NCBI RefSeq assembly: GCF_000974445.1
Contig: NZ_BBOJ01000009.1
Location: 62,001 to 126,000, forward strand
Length of the DNA: 64,000 nt
Reading direction: 5' to 3'
Source of the DNA: Lentzea aerocolonigenes
GTDB lineage: Bacteria > Actinomycetota > Actinomycetes > Mycobacteriales > Pseudonocardiaceae
A model generated the notes under the pieces. It saw only the letters and a list, made by a program, of their open reading frames with translations, searched no databases and was not told the origin of the DNA. The position numbers and the translations under genes are program-made. This document shows, one piece after another, positions 8,541 through 16,597 of the stretch (within the stretch, counting starts at the first letter, position 1; every line of letters starts with the position of its first letter).

Positions 8541-9660
8541 GCGCGATCACCGCGGCCAGCCCGAGCAGACCGACCGGCAGCGAGGCGACCGCGGCGAGCC
8601 CGCCCACCAGCAGCGGGCCGCCCGCGTCGCCCAGCTCGCGCCCGACCTCGGCACTGCCCATCGTCTGGCCCATCCGTTCCTCCGGCGTGGTTCTGGCCAG
8701 CGCCGCGAACGCGAGCGGGGTGACCGCTCCGGCTCCGGCGCCGATCAGCACGGCCGCGATCAGGGTTCCGGCGAGTCCGGGAATGCCGGCCGCCGCCGCG
8801 AACCCCGCCGCGGCGGCGAGCAGGCCGACGCGCGTGCCCGTGCGGGTGGTGAGGCGACCGGCGTCCATCGCCTTGCCGGCGCGGGGCTGGACGACCGCCG
8901 CGGTGATCGCGAGGAGCGACACCGCGGCACCGGTGACGACCGAGCCGTGGACGGCGGCTTTCACCGGCAGGAAGCCGACTCCGGTGGCGAGTGCCGCGGT
9001 GGACGCCGCGAGTGCGGCGGTCGGCCGGAGGAAGTCGCGGTGGGACAAGCGTTTCGCCAGGTCCCTGACGGTCTGCCGCTCGCGCGGAAGAGGTTCGAGG
9101 TTCGGGACGGTCAACGCCCACGCGGCCACGGCGACCGCCATCGCGGCCATCGTCAGGAACAGCACGTCAAAACTGCCGAAGTGGATCAGCACGCCACCGA
9201 GCAGCGGCCCGGCCGTGTACCCGATGCCCTTCCACGCCCCGTACCGTCCGAACGCCTTGCCGCGAGCGTTGTCCGGGGTGAGACGGGCGACCATCGCGCT
9301 CGCGGCCGGGGAGAACGCGGCCGCGGCGACGCCCTGGCCGAACCGGGCGACGGCGACGTTGTCGATCAGCACGAACGCGCTGCTCGCCACCGCGAAGGCG
9401 ATGAGGCCGCCCAGCAGGACGGGGCGGGGGCCAATTCTGTCGGCGAGAGACCCGAAGACGGGCTTCAGCACGACCTCGGCGCCGTCGTAGATCGCCAGCA
9501 GGAGGCCGAGGGTCAGCAGGTCAGCCTGCAGGAACCCGAGACCGGACGCGACGCCGTGCGCGCCGAACGCCGTCACGAAACCCGCCGCGCACAGCGGTAG
9601 GACACTCGGGCCTGTGCCGAAGTGGCGCGCGTTCACCCACACGAACCTCACCGGCCCCAT
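8527..9660 (-). CDS. MFS transporter
   Basis: A 377-residue polytopic membrane protein with about 12 hydrophobic segments. The cytoplasmic loop between helices 2 and 3 has the MFS motif A (PVFGSLADRIGPRPVLLGGL). A second family-like segment is PASAMVARLTPDNARGKAFG. It is likely a drug/H+ antiporter of the DHA1 type; the substrate is unknown. Its 3' end overlaps the convergent MerR gene. About 137 bases separate its start from the end of the RelA/SpoT-like gene on the same strand, so a separate promoter is possible. Confidence 0.88.
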   Translation of the reverse strand: MGPVRFVWVNARHFGTGPSVLPLCAAGFVTAFGAHGVASGLGFLQADLLTLGLLLAIYDGAEVVLKPVFGSLADRIGPRPVLLGGLIAFAVASSAFVLIDNVAVARFGQGVAAAAFSPAASAMVARLTPDNARGKAFGRYGAWKGIGYTAGPLLGGVLIHFGSFDVLFLTMAAMAVAVAAWALTVPNLEPLPRERQTVRDLAKRLSHRDFLRPTAALAASTAALATGVGFLPVKAAVHGSVVTGAAVSLLAITAAVVQPRAGKAMDAGRLTTRTGTRVGLLAAAAGFAAAAGIPGLAGTLIAAVLIGAGAGAVTPLAFAALARTTPEERMGQTMGSAEVGRELGDAGGPLLVGGLAAVASLPVGLLGLAAVIALTAW

Positions 9661-9797
9661 TTTCCGACACGCGGGGAGCTTTCGTACTCCAGGAGCGCAC
9701 GAAAGGGCCCCGCGTGCGAGCTGGTGGGTGAGATGAGGGGGCGTGTGGTGCTGGGGAGCTGCCTGCCGTCAACGAAGCGATGTCGACGTGTGCACTG

Positions 9798-10430
9798 CTA
9801 CGCGTCGTCCTGGTGGATGCGGCGGTGCAGCGACTCCATCCGTTCGTCCAGCTGCGCCGCGATCATCGCCGACGACATCAGCTCGTCCACGAAGTCCGCG
9901 GGCGGGCTGTCGTCGTACTTGTAGAACAGCTTGTGCTCCAGCGTGGCCCAGAAGTCCATGGCGATGGTCCGGAGCTGCACCTCGACCTTCACGTGCTCGA
10001 CCCGGTCCGACAGGAACACCGGGATCCGCACGATGAGGTGCAGGCTCCGGTACCCGTTGGGCTTCGGGAGGGCGATGTAGTCCTTGGTGCGCAGGATCTC
10101 CACGTCGTGCTGCCGCGCGAGCATCGCCGACACGCGGTACACGTCGGACACGAACGGGCAGATCACCCGCACGCCGGCGATGTCGTCCAGGACGTCGCCG
10201 ATGGACTCGACGTCGAGCGGCAAGCCCTTGCGCCGCAGCTTCTCGAGGATTCCCTCCGGTTTCTTCACCCGGTTGGTGATGTGTTCGATCGGGTCGTGCC
10301 GGTGGACCGAGTCGAACTCCTCGCTGAGGATGCGGAGCTTCGTCATCAGCTCCTCGATCGCGAACTTGTAGACGAGCAACCGCCGTTCGAGGTCGCGAAG
10401 GAGGCTCAGGTCGTCTGCCAGGTCGGTCAC
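9798..10430 (-). CDS. RelA/SpoT-type nucleotidyltransferase (small alarmone synthetase-like)
   Basis: A 210-residue protein that contains only a RelA/SpoT synthetase domain: HITNRVKKPEGILEKLRRKG (substrate-binding basic helix), DVLDDIAGVRVICPFVSD, DYIALPKPNGYRSLHLIVRI (the YxxPKxNGYxSLH motif) and VEVQLRTIAMDFWATLEHKL (the conserved ExQxRT). These are the catalytic motifs of single-domain (p)ppGpp synthetases such as RelP/RelQ; there is no HD hydrolase, TGS or ACT domain. It would transfer pyrophosphate from ATP to GDP/GTP or a related acceptor. It is the last gene of a long minus-strand series, 61 bases downstream of the SLATT gene, and is likely read from the same transcript. Some relatives use other acceptors (for example toxic synthetases), so (p)ppGpp as product is probable, not certain. 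Confidence 0.87.
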   Translation of the reverse strand: MTDLADDLSLLRDLERRLLVYKFAIEELMTKLRILSEEFDSVHRHDPIEHITNRVKKPEGILEKLRRKGLPLDVESIGDVLDDIAGVRVICPFVSDVYRVSAMLARQHDVEILRTKDYIALPKPNGYRSLHLIVRIPVFLSDRVEHVKVEVQLRTIAMDFWATLEHKLFYKYDDSPPADFVDELMSSAMIAAQLDERMESLHRRIHQDDA

Positions 10431-10491
10431 GACACCAGGGTACTGATCACGCGGACCCGCCCCGGCAGGCGGTCACGCAGAGCGACGGGGT

Positions 10492-12453
10492 TCACGGCTG
10501 CCTTCCCGAGGTCGTGAGCTGGATCAGCCAGTCCTCGTTCTGCCTGGCGATGACCTGCTCGCAGGCGGTGACGAAGTCGTCCTGCGCGGCGGGGTCCGGG
10601 CGTTCGGGCAGAGAGCGGGCGAGCTCCTCCAGGTCGTCGACCGTGCGGCGGTACCGGACGACCAGCCGGTCGTAGCCGCTCTGCGCGATGTGGGCGGTGA
10701 CGGCACCGGCGATCGTGGTGAGCAGACCCGCCCACACCGCCAGCTGGTAGCCCTGCACGGCACCGACGGCGGCGAGGGCGGCGGCCATGCCCTGGAAGAC
10801 GTACTCCGCCATCCGCATCCGCTGCAGGTTGCGGCGCAGGCGTTTCGCGGTCGCGCGGTGGTAGGAGATCTGCTCGCGGACGCGGCCGTCCACATAGGAG
10901 CGGACGTCGTAGATCAACGGGGTGGCGCTCGCCAGCTCGTGCATCTGCTCGTCGCCCTCGACGCGTTCGACGTTCTCCTTCAGCAACGCCACGGCTCTCG
11001 GGTCGCGGTACGGCGCCGCGCCCGCGAGGTACTTGCACACCTCGGCCTTCACCTGTTCCGCGATGATCCGCGTGCTCGCCCAACGGTCGCGTTCCGCGGG
11101 TTCCTTCACCGCGCGCACCCAGATGCCGGCGATCACCAGAGCCGCGGTCAGGACGGCGACCGCGATGCTCGTGACGGGCAGCCACCGCGCGTTGAACTGC
11201 GCCGCGACGACCGTGAGCACCGCGCTGCCGGCGAGCGTGCCGAGCACGGCCATCCGGTAGCGCAGCGCGCGGTCCTTGTGGTGGTCGGCAGATCTCGACC
11301 ACGCCTCGTGCTTGCCCCACATCGCGCGGGCGGCGTTCTCGTCGACGGCAGGTCTCCTGGCGAGCCGCGCGGGCTGCGCGGTCTCCGGACGGGAGGTCGC
11401 GACGCCCTGCTCGGCCAGCCAGCGCCGGCTGATCGCGGCGTCGAACCCGGTACCGCCCCTGGCTTGCACGAGAGCGGCCACGAACGGGCTCGGCGCGGCG
11501 ACGCGGTCCTCGATCCACGCGCACAGCTGCTCGTGCCGCACCGCACCGTCGAGCCTGCCCGCGAGCTCGGTGAACCGCGCGAGTCGTTGCGGCAGCGGCT
11601 CGTTGCCGTGCACCACCTCCGGGAACGGCCACCCGGACTCCGGCTGGGCGACCTCGATGACGGTCGTCGGCGTGTCGTCCGCGACCACCTCGACGTGGTT
11701 CTGCGGAACGAAGAACACCGTGGCCTCCTCCCGTGCGTGCTGAAGGGTGCCGAGCAGCTCGACGGCGCGTTTGGTGGCCCAGTCGTTCGGCCGCGGCTCC
11801 TCGCGGACGTCGATCCGCAGCCGCCCCTCCTGCACGACCACCTCCTGCGACGGCCGGCCGGGCAGGAACACCAGGCGCGGCAGGTTCGGCTGGCCCGCGT
11901 CGTTCTGCTCGTAGGTCGAGAACGTCCACTCGCGGTCGGGCAACAGGGTCCGCAGCGTCCACAGCGCGGACAGCTCCTTCCCGTCCGGCACGCCGATCAC
12001 GCTGTACGTGCTGGACGGCCTGGCCAGCGCGCACGCCAGCAGCGGCAGGAGGATCGGGTCGTCCAGTGCTTTCGGCCGCGCGGACGGGTCGAACTCCTCC
12101 CGCACCACGTCCGGCAGCCGGTTGCTGATCGGCCGTTCGTCGAGCCACCGCAGCCAGCACGTCGTCATCGCCGGGACCAGCCGCGAGATCGTGCCGCGGT
12201 CGCCCACCAGCGCGTGGGCGACGTTGCGCCCGGCGTCACCGGGACGGGCGGAGCGGCGCAGGACGGCCGCGCTGCCGTCGGGGAACGACAGGTGGCCGAA
12301 CGACGTGCCGGCGCGGCCGAGCAACCGGGTGTGCGGCCGCAGCTTCTCGTTCCAGGCGTCCCACGAGTCGGCGTCGTGGCTGGAGAAGGACGCCGCCACC
12401 AGGTCCATGCCCTTGGTCTCGCTGACCGCGAACAGCAACTGCTCCAGGCTCAC
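10492..12453 (-). CDS. GTPase-associated N-terminal region fused to SLATT membrane domain
   Basis: About 653 residues from GTG 12453, which overlaps the stop of the upstream GTPase gene by four bases (GTGA). The N-terminal half is soluble; it starts VSLEQLLFAVSETKGMDLVA and looks like the GTPase-associated protein (GAP1-N type) domain that accompanies TRAFAC-like GTPases in predicted conflict systems; this match is from memory of motif style. The C-terminal third looks like a SLATT domain: two hydrophobic hairpins (near MAVLGTLAGSAVLTVVAAQF, and near EYVFQGMAAALAAVGAVQGY) separated by a helical region with ERDRWASTRIIAEQVKAEVC. SLATT proteins are predicted pore-forming effectors coupled to nucleotide signalling. 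Here the downstream neighbour is a RelA/SpoT-type enzyme. Confidence 0.72.
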   Translation of the reverse strand: MSLEQLLFAVSETKGMDLVAASFSSHDADSWDAWNEKLRPHTRLLGRAGTSFGHLSFPDGSAAVLRRSARPGDAGRNVAHALVGDRGTISRLVPAMTTCWLRWLDERPISNRLPDVVREEFDPSARPKALDDPILLPLLACALARPSSTYSVIGVPDGKELSALWTLRTLLPDREWTFSTYEQNDAGQPNLPRLVFLPGRPSQEVVVQEGRLRIDVREEPRPNDWATKRAVELLGTLQHAREEATVFFVPQNHVEVVADDTPTTVIEVAQPESGWPFPEVVHGNEPLPQRLARFTELAGRLDGAVRHEQLCAWIEDRVAAPSPFVAALVQARGGTGFDAAISRRWLAEQGVATSRPETAQPARLARRPAVDENAARAMWGKHEAWSRSADHHKDRALRYRMAVLGTLAGSAVLTVVAAQFNARWLPVTSIAVAVLTAALVIAGIWVRAVKEPAERDRWASTRIIAEQVKAEVCKYLAGAAPYRDPRAVALLKENVERVEGDEQMHELASATPLIYDVRSYVDGRVREQISYHRATAKRLRRNLQRMRMAEYVFQGMAAALAAVGAVQGYQLAVWAGLLTTIAGAVTAHIAQSGYDRLVVRYRRTVDDLEELARSLPERPDPAAQDDFVTACEQVIARQNEDWLIQLTTSGRQP

Positions 12454-13520
12454 GTGCCCACCTCCGCGGCCTGCGGGCCGTCGACGAGCCCGCACATGGA
12501 CAGCAGCGCGAGCAGCGGGCGCAGCACGCGAGCCGGTCGGACACCCCGCGGGAACAGGTCGTTGCCGTCGGCCTGCGACCCCGTGGCCGACACGACGTGC
12601 AGCGTGCTGCGGTGGAACCGTTCGAAGACGTCGAGCAACGGCCGTGCTTCGTAGCGGTCCAGGAACGCGTAGAGGTCCCGGCTCTCCTCGCGGAACACGC
12701 CCGCGTCCAACGGTTCCTGCAGGTCCTCACGCCGGATCCAGTAGTCGACGGGGTGTTCGTAGCGCAGCTCGTCGGCCTTGGTCAGCACGACGGCGACCGG
12801 CAGGTCCTCCACGTCGTCGCGGCGGCCCATCCGTTCCAGGGCACCGGAGAACGCCGGGTTCCTGTTCGGCTGCCCGCCGCCGCGCAACGCGGGGAGCGCG
12901 CCCGCCGGGTGGTCGACGAACATCAACGCCGTCGCCCCGAGCACGAACTGGCCGCCGAGCGACTGCGGTCCCGACTGCACGAAGTCCTCGCCCGCCACGT
13001 CGAAGAACACGATCGGTCTCGTCGTGCCCGACGCCGTGCGCACCAGGAGGTAGGTGGCGAAGTCCTCCTTGAGGTCCTTGGTGGCGTTGAGCTTGTTGCC
13101 GCGCAGGAGCTGGTCGATCTCGCGCTGGAACGCCGCGTGCCGCAGCTCGTCCGCCGGTTCGAAGGCGAGGCCGTGGTGGCGCAGGTCGCCGCGCAACGCC
13201 TCGTGGATCATCGTGGTCAGCAGGTGCGTCTTGCCCGACGCGTGCCGGCCGACCAGGCCGATCACCACGGGGTCGCCGTGGTCGCGGTGCGAGACCGGCA
13301 GGTAGTGCTCGTGGTTCTCCTTGCCGGGGTTCGGGCACCTGACGTAGCAGCGGGCGCGGCGGTCCCTGCGCAGGACCTGGTTGGTGTGGCCGGAGAGGTC
13401 GGCCTTCATCCAGCGGGCACCGTTGTCGTCGACGACCCGCTTGTAGAGCTCGTCCTCGCGCCAGGCGAAGGACTCCAGGCAGATCGGACACTGCACGCGC
13501 TTGTCCTCGGGAGTCGTCAT
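12450..13520 (-). CDS. Zinc-finger-containing P-loop GTPase of conflict-system type
   Basis: A 356-residue protein. Residues about 10-70 hold a treble-clef-like zinc site: CPIC near the start and CYVRC about 45 residues later. The GTPase domain follows: P-loop GLVGRHASGKTHLL, switch II FFDVAGEDF, and an NKxD equivalent LTKADEL, which argues for GTP specificity. This is the arrangement of the TRAFAC/double-GTPase-like proteins at the centre of predicted actinobacterial conflict systems. It starts with ATG 13520, directly after the stop of the pseudokinase gene, and its stop overlaps the next start (GTGA). It probably acts as the switch that connects the kinase/tubulin/vWA components to the SLATT effector. 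Confidence 0.82.
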   Translation of the reverse strand: MTTPEDKRVQCPICLESFAWREDELYKRVVDDNGARWMKADLSGHTNQVLRRDRRARCYVRCPNPGKENHEHYLPVSHRDHGDPVVIGLVGRHASGKTHLLTTMIHEALRGDLRHHGLAFEPADELRHAAFQREIDQLLRGNKLNATKDLKEDFATYLLVRTASGTTRPIVFFDVAGEDFVQSGPQSLGGQFVLGATALMFVDHPAGALPALRGGGQPNRNPAFSGALERMGRRDDVEDLPVAVVLTKADELRYEHPVDYWIRREDLQEPLDAGVFREESRDLYAFLDRYEARPLLDVFERFHRSTLHVVSATGSQADGNDLFPRGVRPARVLRPLLALLSMCGLVDGPQAAEVGT

Positions 13521-14471
13521 CTACAGCACCGCCACCAGGACCGCGATGGTCGCGACCACGAGGAAGACCGCCGCTGCCAACGGGATCAGCGGAACCTGCC
13601 GCGGTCCCGGCTTCGGTGCGCGCCTCGGCACGACGGGCTGCGGCACCGGCCGCACCACCGGTTTCGGCGGCCGCAGCTCGTCGAACCTGTCGTAACCCGG
13701 TTTCATGGCCGCCGTCACGTCGACCGGCTTCGGCAGGGGATCCCTGTCGTTCAGGCGTTCCAGCACCTGCACGGCTGTCGGCCGCCGCTCCGGGTCCTGG
13801 TCGAAGACGCCGTGCAGCAACGACTCCAGCACCTCGGGCTGCGAGGCCAGGTCGGGGACGTCGCCCGGCTGGACGTGCCTGCCCGTGAACAGCTCGTAGA
13901 CGACCCGGCCCGCCGCGCGCACGTCGTGGCCGGGATGCGCCGCGGAACCGTTGCGGGACGGGCGGGGAGTCTCGCCGATGCCCGTTGTGTGCTCCAGGTT
14001 GGCGAGCTGGGTCGTCGCGCCGTCCCAGTACAACGACGGCAGTCCGACCGAGCAGTGCACCAGGCCGACGGCGTGCAGCTGGGCCAGCGCCCGGAAGAGA
14101 CCGATCATGAACCGGCGGCGTTCGTCGATCAGCAACGTCCGCAGACCGCCGTCGACGCACTTGCCGCGCGGCGGTTCCAGCAGCAGGAACGGTTGCGCGG
14201 AGTCGAAGTCGTAGCCGACGATCCGCGGGAGTTCCGGCAGCGGGACCCGGTAGCGGGTGTGCAGCCGGGTCAGCGCACGGATCTCGTTGTCCAGCAACGT
14301 CTCCGCGACAGTGAGATCGTCTTGGGCGGGCAGTGACCTGAGCACCAGAGTTCTGCCGTCGTCGGTCCGCACGCGGTCGGGGTCCAGGGCCTGGATCCGC
14401 CAGGACGTCGCGCGGCCCGCCGGGTCGCGTCCGGTGAGCGTGTCGAAGTTCGAGGTGGCGGAGTGCTTCAC
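13521..14471 (-). CDS. Membrane-anchored protein pseudokinase
   Basis: A 316-residue protein with the fold landmarks of a serine/threonine kinase but without its catalytic residues. The VAIK lysine position reads LVLRSL; the catalytic loop, normally HRDxKxxN, reads LVHCSVGLPSLYW; the DFG position reads ANLEH. The C-lobe is recognisable (GHDVRAAGRVVYELFTGRHV, DPERRPTAVQVLERL). A Pro-rich linker leads to a single C-terminal transmembrane helix (about residues 293-314), so the kinase-like domain should face the cytoplasm. Starts at GTG 14471, overlapping the upstream stop by four bases. Probably an adaptor or allosteric sensor in the operon, not an enzyme. Confidence 0.82.
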   Translation of the reverse strand: MKHSATSNFDTLTGRDPAGRATSWRIQALDPDRVRTDDGRTLVLRSLPAQDDLTVAETLLDNEIRALTRLHTRYRVPLPELPRIVGYDFDSAQPFLLLEPPRGKCVDGGLRTLLIDERRRFMIGLFRALAQLHAVGLVHCSVGLPSLYWDGATTQLANLEHTTGIGETPRPSRNGSAAHPGHDVRAAGRVVYELFTGRHVQPGDVPDLASQPEVLESLLHGVFDQDPERRPTAVQVLERLNDRDPLPKPVDVTAAMKPGYDRFDELRPPKPVVRPVPQPVVPRRAPKPGPRQVPLIPLAAAVFLVVATIAVLVAVL

Positions 14472-16597
14472 CGCTGATCTCCCTGGGCGTGCACCGCGCG
14501 TTCGACGTACCGCGCGAGGATCGGGGTCAGCCGCACCGCGCCCACGGCGTCACCCCTGGTGCGGATGATCTCGTCGCACCCGGCGTCGACGGGCGGCAGA
14601 TCCATGTCCGCCGACGCGAAGTGCACCATCCTGGCGTTGTCCGCCTGCAGCAGGCGGACGTCCTCCGCCGCGCACAGCTGCGTCATCCTGCTGCGCTCGG
14701 TGAGCTGCAGGATGCGCCGCGACGACGCCGAGCCCTGCCACAACGTCTCCGCGAGCCTGCGCCGGGGACCTTCGTCGGTGACGAACGCGGGCAGCTCGCG
14801 CAGGCCGGCCTGTTCGAGGTGGTCGTCGTAGGCGGCCACGAGTTCCTTCGCCCGCGCGGAGGAACGCTGTGCGTCGGCGGAGAGCGGCATGCGGGAGGCG
14901 ATCGCGTCGAACGACGGCCGCAGCACCTCCAGCGTGATCGCCACCAGGTCGTGGTGCAGCACCTCGGCCAGCCCGGCGGAGGAGTCGCCGCCGAACGTGT
15001 GCCCGGTGTCCTCGACGCCGGAGATCACGTCGCCGAACACCTCGGCCACGGCGTCGACCCCGGCCGCCACGACGAGCAGCGAGTCCGCGAGGCGGCGGCT
15101 GCGGTCGGCGGGTGACCAGCGCTGCTCGATCGTGCGCGACACCTGGTCGGACAGCCGCTTGGTGGCGTTCTGCGCCTGGCGCAACGGCACCGCGTCCCGC
15201 CAGCGGCCGGCCACGGCCCGCCACGCGATCCAGGCCGACACCAGCGACACCGCGACCAGCACCACCAGCACGCCGGCGCCGATCAGCACGTCGGACGACA
15301 GCCCTCCCGGAAACCTCAGCCCGGCGGCGGCGCCTGCGACGGAGGTGAACACCGTGGCGCCGAAAACGAGCCCGAGGTCGGCACCGGCGGGACAGGGCGC
15401 GGACAGCAACGCGACCAGCACCGTCCACAAAGGAACCATCAGCAGCATCGGCCACGCGCCGAACCCCGGCAGCGCGGTGCTCAGCAGAGAGGTCAGGAAC
15501 ATCACCGGCAGCAGGTGCGTGACCGGGATCGGCCACACCTTCACCGGGGGCGGCGCGATCAGCCCGCGCGCCCACGTCTGGAGGTCCGCGGCCGCGTCCT
15601 GCTCGGTCACCGCGAGACTGCGCGCCGCACCGAGCCGGTTGCCCAGCCTGCGTGCCTGTTCGGCGATGCCCGGCAACGTGCGGCCGCCGAGCAGTTCGGT
15701 CGTCACGGCCTTGCGCACCGCGTCCGCCATCTCCTCGGAGTTGACCGGCGCGGGGGAGGGCAGGCCCTGTTCGAGGAGCTCGGAGGGCGGCGGGTACCCG
15801 TCGGCGAGGCTGGAATCAACGTCCTCCAACGCTCTGCGCGCCACCCGGTGGTACCGCAGCAGCGCGTCACCGGCGGCGCTGAGCCGGTCCAGCACCACCC
15901 GGTGCGTTTTCCTGAGACCCACCAGCCCACGCCACGACCGCCACCTGCCGATCGCCCGCTCCGCCGCCGTGAGCTCGCGGTGGGCGCGGGCCATCGCCTC
16001 GTGCAGGGGTGATCCCTCGCGCACCGACGTCGCGTCGCCCTCGGTCGCGGAGCGCACCACGGACGTCAGCTCGGTCGACTCGCGGTCGTGCAGCCGTGCC
16101 GCCACCCCGGTGGCGACGAGCTGCCGCAACGCCCGCAGCTTCAACGCCCGCATCATCCCCGGTTCGACCGTCGCGTAGTCGACGGCCAGCCCGGGACTCG
16201 CGGCCTGGTGCGGCATCGCGCCGACCTCCGCGACCACCCGGTCGAACACCTTGGGGAACCGCAGGGCGACCAGCAGGTCGTCCACAGTGGACTCGCCGCC
16301 GCCGGCGCCCGGCCGTTGCGAACCACCCTCCCACGGCACACCGGAACCATCGGTGACCCACAACGTCACGCCGACACCGGCCAGCGCCGAGGGCGTGCGC
16401 AGGACGGTCTCGATGCCGCCGATCGCCACCAGCACGACACCGGTCACCTGCGGCAGCCGGGCGAGCCGCTCGAAGTGCGCGTGGTGCTCGGCCAGCGCGT
16501 CCGTCGTGTCGATCACCAGCACGCGGCTCGACAGGACCGGGCCGTCCGCGCCCTGCGGCGTGCGGAGGTCCAGCGTCATCACCGGGTCCGGGGTCAC
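14468..16597 (-). CDS. Unrecognised multi-pass membrane protein of the GTPase operon
   Basis: About 709 residues with no family I can name. The N-terminal ~230 residues look like a soluble alpha/beta region (SSRVLVIDTTDALAEHHAHF, VTGVVLVAIGGIETVL). A helical region follows, then a central membrane block of about four helices (VTHLLPVMFLTSLLSTALPG through VLIGAGVLVVLVAVSLVSAW), and a long helical C-terminal domain. The frame is open much further upstream, into the tubulin-like gene. GTG 16597 gives the same GTGA overlap seen at the other junctions of this operon; ATG 16609 is the alternative. Position between the tubulin-like gene and the pseudokinase implies a structural or signal-relay part of the membrane complex. 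Confidence 0.75.
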   Translation of the reverse strand: MTPDPVMTLDLRTPQGADGPVLSSRVLVIDTTDALAEHHAHFERLARLPQVTGVVLVAIGGIETVLRTPSALAGVGVTLWVTDGSGVPWEGGSQRPGAGGGESTVDDLLVALRFPKVFDRVVAEVGAMPHQAASPGLAVDYATVEPGMMRALKLRALRQLVATGVAARLHDRESTELTSVVRSATEGDATSVREGSPLHEAMARAHRELTAAERAIGRWRSWRGLVGLRKTHRVVLDRLSAAGDALLRYHRVARRALEDVDSSLADGYPPPSELLEQGLPSPAPVNSEEMADAVRKAVTTELLGGRTLPGIAEQARRLGNRLGAARSLAVTEQDAAADLQTWARGLIAPPPVKVWPIPVTHLLPVMFLTSLLSTALPGFGAWPMLLMVPLWTVLVALLSAPCPAGADLGLVFGATVFTSVAGAAAGLRFPGGLSSDVLIGAGVLVVLVAVSLVSAWIAWRAVAGRWRDAVPLRQAQNATKRLSDQVSRTIEQRWSPADRSRRLADSLLVVAAGVDAVAEVFGDVISGVEDTGHTFGGDSSAGLAEVLHHDLVAITLEVLRPSFDAIASRMPLSADAQRSSARAKELVAAYDDHLEQAGLRELPAFVTDEGPRRRLAETLWQGSASSRRILQLTERSRMTQLCAAEDVRLLQADNARMVHFASADMDLPPVDAGCDEIIRTRGDAVGAVRLTPILARYVERAVHAQGDQR

